Below are positions 33,734-45,170 of a stretch of 64,000 bases of DNA, piece by piece. Made by a program: the position numbers and the translations under genes. This DNA comes from Chlorops oryzae (taxonomy: Eukaryota > Arthropoda > Insecta > Diptera > Chloropidae), in the NCBI GenBank assembly GCA_020466095.1, contig CM035807.1:33485184-33549183 (forward strand), read 5' to 3'. Position 1 is the stretch's first letter, and the number at the start of each line of letters is the position of its first letter. The notes under the pieces were generated by a model. The model saw only the letters and a list, made by a program, of their open reading frames with translations. It was not told the DNA's origin and did not search any database.

Positions 33734-34034
33734 CTCTATATATTGTATGCTTAGTGGTTTGATGCATCTTTGAACTAATTCCCCTAAAAGTATGCAATGA
33801 AAAATTTTGTTATTGAAAATATCATGTTTTTTGTGAATATATTGCACACTGTGTATACATCATAAAATATGAAGAAGGAAAATGAAACAATGTAAAAAAC
33901 AATATCAAATGGAAAGAAAAAAACAATAAGAAAAAACATAAACAAAAAGGGCCGCAATTAAATAGAACTTTCAGGTTCTGGGGCCATATATAGAAGAGAG
34001 CCTTTAATGTATCTGAAGTATATTTGATTGGCCC

Positions 34035-34367
34035 GTGGCCATATATAAAATCCTTTTTCATGGACGTGAAATAATTAGTAGCTCCATTTTACCAATTAGT
34101 CAGATGTCTGAAGAAGCTTTGGAAGCACGAAACAAAGACATTCGACGATATCGCGAGCTTTTTACAAGAAAAATATCAAGAATCGATTCGAATACCGACC
34201 TTATCAAACGGTTGTTGATTTCATCTGATCCCTATATCAGCAGTTTGCGAAAACCCTTTGAAAAACCAAAGAAGAAAATAAGCCAGGAGGCATTGAAACT
34301 GCTCGATATTAATGAATCGGACAGCAAAAATGACTGCTCGTCATATAGTTCATCAGATACTGAGTAG
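34035..34367 (+). pseudogene. C-terminal fragment of an unidentified repeat-associated protein
   Basis: The frame contains QMSEEALEARNKDIRRYRE, then TRKISR, LLISSDPYISSL and an acidic/serine tail. This pattern (EEAxEARNKD...FTRKxSR...SSDPxIS) looks like one I associate with uncharacterised transposon-borne proteins in insects, but I cannot name the family. Upstream, TTTACCAATTAGTCAG before the ATG of MSEEAL could be a splice acceptor. No matching N-terminal part was found. Codon bias and surroundings fit an element relic more than a host gene. Confidence 0.3.
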
Positions 34368-34400
34368 GAAAACAATCTTACTTCATTAATGTTTTATATA

Positions 34401-34747
34401 CAGGGTGTCCCGGGAAAAAGTGTACAAAGTGAAACCCTCGATAGGTCGATGCAATACGAGTAGTTTTTGCTTCTACAGCAACTGCCTAGGAGTTACCCTT
34501 AACGAGCTGTAGCGCTTCAAAAAAGGTCTGCTTTTGTATGGAATTTTGAATATAACTTCATTTTGAACGAAAAAAATTTTTTTAAAATGAAGTTATGCTC
34601 AAAATTGCATACGAAAACAGACATTTTTTGAAGCGCTACAGCTCTTAAACGGTACCTCCTAGGCAGTTGTTGTAGAAGCAAAAACTACTCGTATTGCATC
34701 GACCTATCGAGGGTTTCATTTTGTACACTTTTTCCCGGGACACCCTG
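34401..34747. mobile_element. Palindromic MITE, Tc1/mariner-like, TA target
   Basis: Termini CAGGGTGTCCCGGGAAAAAG and its complement are flanked by TA (34399-34400, 34748-34749). The arms pair almost throughout (about 150 nt each, for example GTAGTTTTTGCTTCTACA), so transcripts would fold into a long hairpin. No coding. Confidence 0.75.
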
Positions 34748-34749
34748 TA

Positions 34750-35986
34750 TATATAATAAAAAACTTCGTTATTTCTTGTTTTCATAATCGATTTTACTTC
34801 TTTCTCTCTGAAACGACAGTGAAAAGTTTTCGGTGCTTTTTCCATTCACCCTAACATAAATAAAGTTTATTTAGTTCCAAAATGAAGAAACTTCAATAAG
34901 AACTAATAAAAAGGTTTTAAAAAACAATAAACAACGAACTTGTATAGGAAAAAGATTGTTGAAGTGTACAAAAGTTTTAAACAGACGATTTTACGCTACT
35001 CTGCTCGAACTATTCAGTGAGCGCCAGTCGAGTTTTTCTGTGAAAAAAATTTTTTTTCACGCGAGAATAAATAAAATAAAAACATATTTGGCACCAAAAT
35101 GAAGGAAATTCTATAAGGATTACTAAAAAAATAAAATAAACGAGATAGACAAAAATTTTACATGCAAAACCGGTCCCTAAAATCCAAAACGTTGTAAATA
35201 TTAGATTTTTCCATCTAAATCGCCCCTAATATTTAATTTAAAAACCCAAGTTATCTTAAAAATTTGTCGTGTTACTTATTATACACTTTTAATAATTTAC
35301 GGCCTTCAAAATTTACAAAAACTTCTAACTTTTCCCAAAAATATCGAAAATTATGAAAATTTGGTAACTTTGCCACCCTGTAACACACCCTGTATACTGC
35401 GCAGCATAAAAAAAATTATACGTATAGCCCACTATTTAGATAGTACTTGGTCCAATTTTTGTTTCTCTAAATCACCAAAGATACAGAATTAAGGGACGCT
35501 AGCATAGCGAAATTCGACACTGTGGATCGGGATGATTGCTCTATGAAACTTTCTATTCTAAAGACAGAAAACCGAATCCTGGATTCTGGAAACCGATGTA
35601 ACCACTAGCTTTAAACTTGCTTCAATTGTGTGTTTCAAATTATTACAAAAATGTTATTAGGTCGGAGCTGCTGATATAAAAACATATCGTCCTCCCGGAG
35701 TTCTATCCTCGTATATCATAAAATCAAAAAAAAAATTGAGAGAAGAACATTTTTCCGTGTACTTGTTCAATATCTATCCACCTGTCTCGTCTCCAAGTTG
35801 CTATACCTTATAGTTACCGGCAAATTTAGGAGCGTTATTGTTGTATATCTATCCTTTGAACATATGATTTCAAAGAGTAATAACATCGTGTATCCCTATT
35901 CTGTGGATATTTTATGAAACTTGCGAAATAAAAACCCAGTATTCCCCGTATATATGCTCTCCGGATACAATATATAAGTATAATAG
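34750..35986. other. Non-coding stretch
   Basis: AT-rich. An isolated CACCCTGTA motif near 35373-35396 resembles mariner-type termini but lacks a partner. No gene recognised. Confidence 0.45.
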
Positions 35987-37635
35987 GGTGGCACATCGTC
36001 CTTGAAGTCCTGTACAAATTGAAAAAAAAAATTACATGAAATATCGAAAAATAAATAAAAATTACTGGGACCTTAAGCTCGAAAAACACATAACTTATCT
36101 CATACTTGAAAACCTTTATAACTGTCCCAGAGTCGCTCGTAGAGGGGTAAATGTAAGACTGGCCCCCATCATTTTTTCCCCGCATCAGTTTTCCGCAACA
36201 CACCAAACGCCTATCCCATTCCCAATTCTAATATAAAAAGCGAGAGAGATAGAGCAAAACCTTAAGACGCGAACATAGTCTTTCGTAATAAATGTACAGC
36301 CCATTACCCAAGTTAAAATGTGAGATGCTGAAATTTTTGGCATAAATTTGCATATGTAAGTGTTATAACAAAAAAAAACTTTTTTCTAAACATCTATACA
36401 AACGTTACGTTTGAATAAGTACTTTTTTAACTCCAATGCTACACTTGTTTTAAACATATTTTATGCCCTCTCATTAAAAGTCTCATAACTTTTGAATCGG
36501 CAGGGCCTTTAACTTATTTTTTTTTTCATTTTTAGACCGCACTGTCAGTATCAATATATAAAAAAATAGGCAAAGTCTATTTCTATAATTTATTTTAAAC
36601 TCCATTGGAAAATTATCAAAAAAGTGTAATATTCCTTTGAAAAGCCCACACCTGACACGCAAAATAAATAATAGGCATAAGTTATATTTTCGCAAAGTTA
36701 CATAACATAGTGCATTTTAAGACATCTGAAAAAGGCATCATAACTTGCGAATTTTCAAGCGAATTCTTTCAACAATTATTTTGTTTTGTAAAAAATAGTA
36801 GCAAAAAATATGTTAAAAAACTGGAGAGGTCTTTTTTCGTAAAATTGTTTTAATATTTTTTAAAAATTGTGAAGTTCTAATCTCTTACTCCCAAATATTC
36901 AAATTTTTTAACTAATGGAATAATATTAAAATTTTTTTATATTTTTCATTGATATATGTTTAACACATATATAATTGTTTCTGTTTGCTGAACAAATTTT
37001 TATTAAACGTTACTCATATCGAAGCTATACTCGCCTTAGCAAAACTGTGCTTCGTACAATGCGTAGCTTTAAGGGCGTAAAGTTTTTTAACTAAAGTACG
37101 TACGGACTTAAAATTTTGCATTTTACTTGTTTAGAGTGTTCTGAAGGGTTCTGCAATAAAAAAATTTTGAAACGGATAGTTTTGATTTTTATCATTCTTG
37201 GCCGCAAGAGTGACACTGTGCGGCATCTATATTATAGATTGAAGTTCGTGAGGTATTTTTCCCCTAGGAGGGGAGATAGATAGTAGGTTAGTTTAAAGAA
37301 ATTGCTTGGGGTAAAAAAATAATGGCGGTTGGTCATATATATTATCCCTCTAGGAGGTGTTTGACTGTAGCGTGGCCATTTTGTATGAAATTGTGATAAA
37401 ATGAAGGTAATTTTGTATGGGTGCCCCCCTAAGGAGGGGAAAAAGGGGCTCAGTATGAAAGAATGTTAGGAGGACAAAGTTAATGGGGGTCGGTCATACA
37501 TTTTACTTCTCTAGGGGCACTCTGGGGCTAGTTAGGACGTCTACGTCTGGTCTACGAGCGACTCTGGGACATTTATAAAATGTCATGTATTTTTTTCAAT
37601 TTTTACAGGACTTCAAGGACGATGCGCCCCCACCA
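35987..37635. mobile_element. Non-autonomous TIR element
   Basis: GGTGG..CATCGTCCTTGAAGTCC at the left recurs inverted at the right end, followed by paired CAATTG-like and GTCCCAGAGTCGCTCGTAGA blocks. The interior is AT-rich and includes two imperfect units around GGTCGGTCATA/GGTTGGTCATA with CTAGG(A)GG (37240-37530). The target duplication was not resolved and no transposase is present. Confidence 0.5.
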
Positions 37636-37690
37636 AACGATTTCGGATTAGGAACTTCTGGAAAAAAAATTTTTTTTTTTTATTTCTAAC

Positions 37691-38328
37691 TGTCTGATTT
37701 CAGACTAAAGAGGACGTACCTGGTACTCCGCTGCTGACCCTGGGGGATGCCGGGTACGTCGATTGATATGTCGGTTTGCGCGACGATATTTCGGTTTATG
37801 AATTTCAAAGTTTGGTTTTCCGTTTATCTTATAAAAAATTTAACTTCTTTTCTTTCACTTTAATTCTTTTCGTTTGGCATTTTCACTTATTCAATAATTT
37901 CTTTTATTTTATTTTATTTTATTAATTAATAAAAAACTCAACCTCTTTTTTTCACTTAAATTCTTTTCGTAGTTAGTTTTTCTTTAGTTTTCCCGATGGG
38001 GTTTTTTTTTGTTTCGTTGTAGTCGGTTAAATTCAGTTAAGATAAAATTAAACGTAAACTCAAAATTGGTATTCGATTAGGTGAAATTAAGAAAAATTAA
38101 ACGTAAATTCAAAATTGGTTTTTTTTTTTGTTTTGATTTGATTTTTGTGGTTTTAACGTTTTTGCCGGCGCGTGGGCGAGTTGTTAACGCGAAGAGACTT
38201 TTTCGACAATGAAGAGGGCAGCACTGCCGGTTAGCGCAGTCGAACGTGAAAAAGGTACTCAATAAGATTGGTTATTTTGCCGTTCTTTAAAGCCCCGGCT
38301 TCAAAGTGGCTACGGCGAAAAACCAACA
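37691..38328 (-). repeat. 3' LTR of the minus-strand BEL element
   Basis: 638 bp, about 95 bp longer than its partner because of an extra segment near 38150-38245 (GGTTTTAACG to CGCAGTCG). Otherwise nearly identical. Confidence 0.85.
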
Positions 38329-38624
38329 TACTGCCCGCCTTGCGCTACGCAACCGATGACTCGAATGGGGGGCACGGCTGGCGCAGACAGAGGCAAGGAG
38401 GCATCCCAAGACGGAGCGGCGGTATGAGGTGGACAACTCGTGTCGGAACCTCTTTGGTGATACGCGGAGCGCATCAGGTGGCCAAAGTCTATAACTTTGG
38501 CTCGTATTTCGGTAATCCAAAGCTCCGCCAGGATCGAATGGGCGGATGATGGTCGGAGTCAGCCATCTACTGGCAGATTCATATTTGCATTCTTTACCAC
38601 CGAGTATGTATAACGAGGCGATGT

Positions 38625-40205
38625 TTAGCAAAAAAAAATAACCAAACCGGTCTGCAGCACCGATCCAACATGAAGCACATCGTTCAGCGATAAGGAGGAA
38701 GAGGTAGTCTGCCAAGCGTTGGAAACGGCTCGTACTTTCGTGGATATATTCTCAGGCTTCATCATTGCATGGTGGCGAAGATCAAACGAACGGGGATCAT
38801 TTTCTCGTGGTTGCCGCCGAGCGAGCCTTTTTTTCAAGCTCCTGTATTGCGTCAGCGCCCCAATTAGCGACGAGCCATCCAAATTTGTAGATGTGATTGG
38901 AGCATAAAGTTCTTTGCAGTAGATGTCCTCTGGAAGACGGCGAAGAGAGGTTGAAATTTCCTCTTGTTCTCCAGAGACTTTTTTGTCCGGTGTTGCAGCC
39001 GCGCTCGAAATATGCAACAAAGTGTGATGTCGTTGTTGGCACTTCGCCCAGTTGTGTTGACTGGTGCAATTGGATCGTTGGTGACTGGTAGCGAGACAAT
39101 TGAAGCAACGCTTTGGTTCTGTGATGATTTGAAAACGTTCCGCGACTGGCATCTTCCAAAATTGAGAGCATTGGCGTAGAGGGTGATTTCCATTGTACAA
39201 GGAACACGATCCTGGTATTTGCTCTTGAGTGTGGAACGCGTAGGTCGATGAAGTTGGCTGGTTTGCTGATAGAACCGGCGCTTTTACTTCCGTGAAGCTC
39301 GAAAGGCGTTCGACGACTTCATAACGATTGCTGAGAAACTCGTTTATCTGTTTCCAAGTCGGCAGCTCTCGATGCGATGAAAGCGACTGCTCATAATGTG
39401 CGATCGTAGAGGCTGGCAGGCGGCTGGAGCAAATAGGGACGAGCATGCTATCAAAAAAATCGGCAACTCCTTGACTTTTCAGCAGGGTGATACAACCGTT
39501 GACCGTCGTTTGTATTTTCAAAATTCCCTCGCTGGTTTCGTTTTCAATAGGCGGCAGATCGAACAAGGTTTTTAATTGATAATCGATTAAACTGCGCTTG
39601 TTCTCGTAGCGCGTCTTGAGAGCCTCCCAGGCATGGATAAAATTCGAGCCGCATAATGGATATTCTTTAACAATCGCAGCAGCGGCGCCTGTCGTTTTGT
39701 AATGCAGATAGTAGAGCTTTTGTACGGGTGGCAACCTTGGATTGTTGATGTATAAGGCTGTGAACATATCACGAACGCTGGCCACTCATTGTACCCTCCG
39801 GAAAAATTCGCGATGTCACAAGGGGGCATTCGAATAAAATTATCTTCTGGCGGCATCTCAGCATATTGGTGAGGCGCCCGTGAGCTGGATAATGGTTGAT
39901 GTGCGTGGGAATGCATCCGTAACATATCCTTCAGCTGCGCTCGAGCAGCAACATGGAGATCGCGACATACATTAGTAACTACATACATAAATAACTAGAG
40001 CACTGGCGGCAACCTCAGCAGTCCATTCGTCATGTGCGAGAGCGCGGCTGTAAGTCTCTTGAACACGTTGCCAACAAGAGTCAGTTTCCTCAATTTTAAC
40101 TTCGACGAGCGACTCGGTTTGATTCAAGGGATTGGAGCGCATAATCACATCGCAGTAGCTCTTAAGCTGCTCCACCGTATCATTGAATTGTAAATTGAAA
40201 TCCAT
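38625..40205 (-). pseudogene. BEL/Pao gag with degenerate RT remnant
   Basis: Three minus-strand frames together cover gag: MDFNLQFNDTVEQLKSYCD (from 40205), a middle piece with CRDLHVAARAQLKDML and NFSGGYNEWPAF, and a 386-codon frame (39785-38625) with the DUF1759-type core (LYYLHYKTTGAAAAIVKEY). The last frame also carries a zinc knuckle CFNCLATSHQRSNC, then a jump past the protease to RT scraps (LIGALTQYRSL, HHAMMKPENISTK). Frameshifts, a short insertion near 39960-40000 and large deletions inactivate it. It retains the gag core that the tandem BEL copies lack, whereas they retain the protease lost here. Confidence 0.75.
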
Positions 40206-41330
40206 TTTGGAAGCGAACATGAAACGTTAACACAGAGCTCAAGCAACGCGATTCCGGAGTAAAAAAACGAAAAAATATTTAATAATAACATATTTCAGCA
40301 AAATTAACGAATATACTCGCCCACGCTTGAATTTAATTTTACCAAACGCAAAGTTATCGATGGCAATCTGGATGTACTAGGCTTTGTCGGGTGCGGAAGA
40401 GACCGGTCGTAGGGCACGGTGATGATCGATGTCGTCTGAGCACCTTGAAGTCAGCCGTGATAAAGAAATAAACAAACTGGAGAAAAAAGATGCAACCGTG
40501 GCAGCGAATCCTCACGATTCCTGCGCTTCGCAACACCTCCACAAGACTCCTGGTACTCCGAATCCAATGTTAAAAAATTCCAAATTATTTAAGAAATTCC
40601 AGTAAGAAAATATAGGTCAAATTCAATTGATTTGTTGGAAATTCAAGTTTTTTAACCAATTCGCAATGTCGATGTGATGCACGTAAATCAAAAACAGCGT
40701 GCAGGCAGAGCGCAGGCAGAGCGACGGATCGTATGTATGAGGCCGTGTGTTCTAATTGAGTTCACCCACGTTCGCTCGAACAGGCAATACGCGATCAACT
40801 TCTATGTTCGAAGTTCGATGCAACGCACAGCGTTAGAACTGACCTACGCAACACAATGCCCGTATGCCCTATGCGTTTATGCAGATGGCCTGGCTCGCTG
40901 TCTGCTGGCCTTGAGTTCGTATGAAATTTCGATGAAAAAACCAAAGTCGAGACACGGTTTCGCTGCGTGTCCAGAAACCAAAAGCAACAAAAGAAAGGAG
41001 AAAAAAAACGCAACTCGTCCTCAAAGGGGAACGAGAAAACCAAATGCTGCTATGTGTTTGTTGTTTTGCACTATCGGCTGTGCACAAAAACCACCACCAA
41101 ACGACGCACGGGTGTGCGAGTGAGACAGATGATTGATGTCGAGGAGGAAAGAGTTTGTCCAGCCGTTACGTTGTAATGCGTGACACGCGCTTTGATCTTG
41201 TCGTGCCCTTGAATTTGCACTAGCGCAAACAGAGGTCAAAGGCGACGTGCACGTGCCGGACTTTTTCGACCCTTTCTAACTATTATGGTCCACCAGAACC
41301 TATTCCAGGCTCCTGGCAGGATCGCCAAAA

Positions 41331-41873
41331 TGTCTGATTTCAGACTAAAGAGGACGTACCTGGTACTCCGCTGCTGACCCTGGGGGATGCCGGGTACGTC
41401 GATTGATATGTCGGTTTGCGCGACGATATTTCGGTTTATGAATTTCAAATTTTGGTTTTCCGTTTATCTTATAAAAAATTTAACTTCTTTTTTTTCACTT
41501 TAATTCTTTTCGTTTAGCATTTTCACTTATTCAATAATTTATTTTATTTTATTTTATTTATTAATAAAAAACTCAACCTCTTTTTTCACTTAAATTCTTT
41601 CCGTAGGTTACACTTTAGTTTTCCCGATGGGGTTTCTTTTTTTTGTTTCGTTGTAGTCGGTTAAATTCAGTTAAGATATGTTAAAATTAAACGTAAACTC
41701 AAAATTGGTATTCGATTAGGTGAAATTAAGAAAAATTAAACGTAAATTCAAAATTAGTCTTTTTTTGTTTTGATTTGATCTTTGTCGAACGCGAAAAAGG
41801 TACTCAATTAGATTGGTTATTTTGCCGTTCTTTAAAGCCCCGGCTTCAAAGTGGCTACGGCGAAAATCCAACA
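41331..41873 (-). repeat. 5' LTR of the minus-strand BEL element
   Basis: 543 bp. Ends with CTAAC duplication on the right; the primer-site segment adjoins on the left (41310-41330). Confidence 0.85.
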
Positions 41874-41878
41874 CTAAC

Positions 41879-43093
41879 ATAAATCCGTTGCCGGAGGAAC
41901 AAATATATAAGTTTTAAAATCCCCCATTCAACACCTTAAAGGGTCTTGCCGACTCAGGAAGGCAATCGGCCCAATGAAAGGGATTTTAAGGTTTTGTTGA
42001 TTTTTGAATAGATACTACCCTAACACACTGTAGGAACCAATTTTTGGGTTTCTATTTCCAGTGTCCTTGAAATATCCTTACAAAACCCTTTTTATTAAGC
42101 CCATTTTCAAAAATTTATATCTCAAAAACGAATTAAGATAAAAAGATGAAACAAATGGCTGCTGATAGCTTATAAAACGGAAAATTAAATTTTTTAAATT
42201 TTTTATTTTACACTGAGAAAAAACCTTTCACAAAAGAGAAAATAAAAATTTAAAAAAATTTTTCAGTGTATTCCCGTTTTCGCGCCACTTTCTCGCTACT
42301 TCTAAAAAATACGTCTGAGTATGACCTTAAATTAAAAAAAATTTTATCAAAGTCAAAAGGTATTTTTAGGAGATATTAACAAAAACGTAGGCCCATATAG
42401 ACACTCTCAGTACTGATATGCTGCACTAGACGTGCGCATGCAGAGGCATCACTTATACGGCATGTTGGACGTTATTCAAATATTCATTTTTGCGCGGGCT
42501 CATTTATATTTTGTAGAGTAAATGGCTCACAATTAACTATTAATCGGATTAAGAATTTGTTACAAAACAGCAAGTACGGATTCCAACAATATTTTATATA
42601 CACCTTTTATATATACCTATTACAAAGAATTATTTAATACAAACCTACCCCTATGAAAACTAATAACAAAATAACTTTGTTTTAAAAAAACACTTATCTT
42701 AGTTCTCTACCTGCTTTCAGTGAAAAATAATTTAAACAGCAAAATGGGTCCTTTTTAACTTTTACCTATCAATTTGACCTATAAATTAAATAAGTTTCAA
42801 CCACCTACCTCGTACATCAGTCATTTAAGCACCTACGTAGGTGGATAAGGGTTGAATAAATAAGAACATTGCACCATGTTTATTTCAAAGCTACCTAAAT
42901 ACTTTTTTTTAGCTATATAAGCTAGTGTCAGAAACAGGGACTGAAAATAATCATTAATTTCAATTTCTATTTCTTTCATTTTGCTCAAAGTGAGATTTTT
43001 ATTTAAAACTTCAAAAATAATTATTACATTCAGATTTATATTAATTTTCTTTCAAAAATAAAACTCAAATTTCGATTTATATTTTTTCGCTTA
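41879..43093. other. Non-coding stretch with FB-related segment
   Basis: GGGTCTTGCCGACT...GAAAGGGATTTTAAGGTTTTGTTGA (41940-42001) resembles the 16209-16255 part of the FB-like palindrome. A small inverted pair ACACTGA(A)AAA lies at 42211-42270. No gene seen. Confidence 0.4.
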
Positions 43094-43193
43094 NNNNNNN
43101 NNNNNNNNNNNNNNNNNNNNNNNNNNNNNNNNNNNNNNNNNNNNNNNNNNNNNNNNNNNNNNNNNNNNNNNNNNNNNNNNNNNNNNNNNNNNN
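43094..43193. other. Assembly gap (100 N)
   Basis: Exactly 100 N. Confidence 0.98.
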
Positions 43194-44063
43194 GTAGCGT
43201 AATAAACAATCCGTTAGAGTAAAACTTAGAGTTATGGCAATTTCGCGAATGATGGCCATAACCATCATTTAACCAGAAGAAAGGACTACTTTGGGTTGCT
43301 AATAAAGCCGCCCGACGCACAGTGGGGCCGCTCCATATATTTTTTTTGGAAAAAAAATTGAAGGAGTGGGCGTAGAGCATTGAACTTTGCAGAAACACTT
43401 CTGCGGGCTAAGTTAAGATATTTTGAAAAAAATCTTGGAAATCCGCTCACTGCTCGCCCACCTCCCATATAAATGCACAAGTCAAAATTTTTATTTTTAG
43501 ACCTAGGGACTTGAAATTCGGGACACTTCTTAATTGAGTTCTCCTCAAAAATAAAAGCTAAAAATATTGGGGCTGCCACGCCTACTTTGGGTTTAACGCC
43601 CATCGAAACTTGGATATCTTACATGATTTTATTTCCTATCTAGCATTATATGGAATTTTCACATAAATTAAAGAATTTCAATTTTTTCCCAAAGCTTCAA
43701 CATTGGTTGTCTCCATTCAAAAGAAGATAATACCCTCAACAGCATTCCGCGAACGATATTAGCCTTCGAAATCACCGAAAATATCTTACAAATGCATTCC
43801 GCTTTTCTAGTAAAGCATGCCAAGTTAAAGTGTTTCATAGAAAGATATTGATGTTAAATATGTCTTTTTTACATTGAAATGTTATTAAATTTCGTTACGC
43901 CTACATATTCGTAAACAAAAACAATGTTTCATTTATAAATCGTTCCATGTTTTAATTACGTAAGACCTAAAATTATGCCCCATTTTTTGTCTTATTGAGC
44001 ATTTGTATGAAATATTGCTGTGACTTTTGAAATTCAAATCGGTGTTACTTACAGAAAAGGTAT
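43194..44063. other. Non-coding stretch
   Basis: No gene recognised. CGCACAGTGGGGCCGCTCC near 43315 looks like a DNA-transposon terminus, but its partner was not found (it may lie in or beyond the N gap). Confidence 0.4.
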
Positions 44064-44220
44064 TAACAGGTTGGCTGATAAGTCCCCGCCCTGCAGTAAA
44101 TGCGGGGCAAATTGACCCCTGCGTCACCACTGTCATTCTATAGACATGGTCAACGAGGAGGTCCACAGTTCAATTTTCTTGAGCATTCATAAAATGAATT
44201 TGCTGCAAGAGAATCAGAAG

Positions 44221-44721
44221 GCTCCGTAGCGTAATGGTTAGCATGTCCGATCATCAATCCGAAGGCTCGTGTTCAAATCCCAGGGCAGGCGAGAAAAAAG
44301 TTTCCATTCTGAATTCTCTTGAATGCTTTCACAGTTCGTGCGAAAATTCTCATGAATTATATTTTCAATAACTTAATTTTTCCAATTTATTCGCAAAAAA
44401 AATTTTTTTTTAAGCCTGTTAGACACTTATAATATTGTCCACTTAGGTAGGTAGGTAGGTTGAAGTGGCTGCCACTTAGGCCGTTAATCGGCCCATTGTG
44501 ATACCAAGGAGGTTTTCTTGTGTTTGTGTGAGTGTATGTATTTTTATGTAGTGTGCCCCTAACATGCGATTTGTGAAAAACCAGTGCTAGGCTTGGAACA
44601 TTTCACTCCGTTTCGCCTGTGCCGGGAATCGAACCTCGGACCCTGGGATCAAGAGCATAGCACGCATCCCCTACGCTATCCCAGAGCCACATTGTCCACT
44701 TAAAAAAAAAAAAAAAAAAAA
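44221..44721 (+). mobile_element. tRNA-derived SINE (plus strand), split by another SINE
   Basis: Head with box A-like TAGCGTAATGGTTAGCA and box B-like CTCGTGTTCAAATCCC (44226-44282). A unique body follows, and the tail is the A run 44703-44721. A second SINE (44446-44690) is inserted with a 12-bp duplication. The acceptor stem does not pair, so it is not a functional tRNA. Confidence 0.55.
44446..44690 (-). mobile_element. tRNA-derived SINE with (CCTA)n tail, 12-bp target duplication
   Basis: The minus strand starts with TGTGGCTCTGGGATAGCGTA (box A region) and has box B GGTTCGATTCCC. It has a body of about 150 nt and ends in CCTACCTACCTACC. The duplication ATTGTCCACTTA flanks it exactly (44434-44445, 44691-44702). 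Confidence 0.75.
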
Positions 44722-44815
44722 ATGGCACCCGCCCGAGCGAGATTCGAACACGGGTCTCCAGGTCGCTAGGCCAGACTCTTCACACTGAGCCATCCGAGCC
44801 CTGTGCGCGGCGCTT
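44703..44815 (-). mobile_element. Short tRNA-derived SINE head (minus strand)
   Basis: The minus strand has GGCTCGGATGGCTCAGTGTG (box A) and GTGTTCGAATCTC (box B), then GGGTGCCAT and a T run. It may be a head-only SINE or a pol III terminator; the T run is shared with the A tail of the plus-strand SINE. Confidence 0.45.
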
Positions 44816-45170
44816 TCCATTTACGTACTATAGCTAATGAGCTGCCTCTACAGCATCACCAGCTCAATCGTCAACTGGTGTCCGCTCGAACATATTCTCA
44901 CACAAAGTGTCCATAGGAGAATACATTGGCACGGGTACAGTTAGTCACTAGTGACGGTGACGGAGGAACTAGTGACAGATTGAATCAGTCACTAGTGATA
45001 ATTACTGCAGGGCGGTCTGACACATAGATGGCGTCGCTAGTATTAAATGCATATTATTTTTATATAGTGGCAACCTTCAAATGATTCGTGTCAAAATTTG
45101 ACGTCTGTAAGTCAATTAGTTTGTGAGATAGAGCGTCTTTTGTGAAGCAACTTTTGTTATTGTGAAAAAA

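Larger units (their letters stand above)
19364..33756. mobile_element. Foldback element split by three nested insertions
   Basis: Termini CACTAAGCATAC and its complement are flanked by GTTTGAT (19357-19363 and 33757-33763). The left arm is 19364-19709 plus 23289-23698 (about 756 nt); the right arm is 23853-23987 plus 32534-33138 plus 33742-33756 (about 755 nt). Each break coincides with an independently bounded transposon that has its own target duplication: gypsy 19710-23284 (AGCT), BEL pair 23988-32528 (CTATT), hAT MITE 33139-33733 (CTCTATAT). The original element was about 1.66 kb with a loop of about 154 nt. No transposase. CA...TG termini with a 7-bp duplication hint at the P superfamily; foldback MULE-like origin is an alternative. 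Confidence 0.8.
37691..41873 (-). mobile_element. BEL/Pao LTR retrotransposon on the minus strand, internally deleted
   Basis: Plus-strand LTRs TGTCTGATTTCAG...CCAACA at 37691-38328 and 41331-41873, with CTAAC duplications at 37686-37690 and 41874-41878. The primer-site segment TTTTGGCGATCCTGCC, adjoining the right LTR on the minus strand, and the GCAAGGCGGGCAGTA tract beside the left LTR match those of the tandem BEL pair. It is therefore the same family with diverged LTRs. Confidence 0.85.
44089..45012. mobile_element. TIR element inserted in the mariner TIR, carrying three SINEs
   Basis: Termini CCCTGCAGTAAATG and, inverted, CCCTGCAGTAATTATC. A CG dinucleotide on both sides may be the target duplication. 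The intact mariner TIR sequence would read CCCCGGTCTG across the site. Related ends appear at 15001-15070. The interior holds three tRNA-derived SINEs. Confidence 0.6.

Noticed and set aside
44221..44290. Possible tRNA gene
   Set aside because: Box A and box B are present but the acceptor stem does not pair and a SINE body follows; the same holds for 44610-44690, 44735-44815 and 15790-15890.
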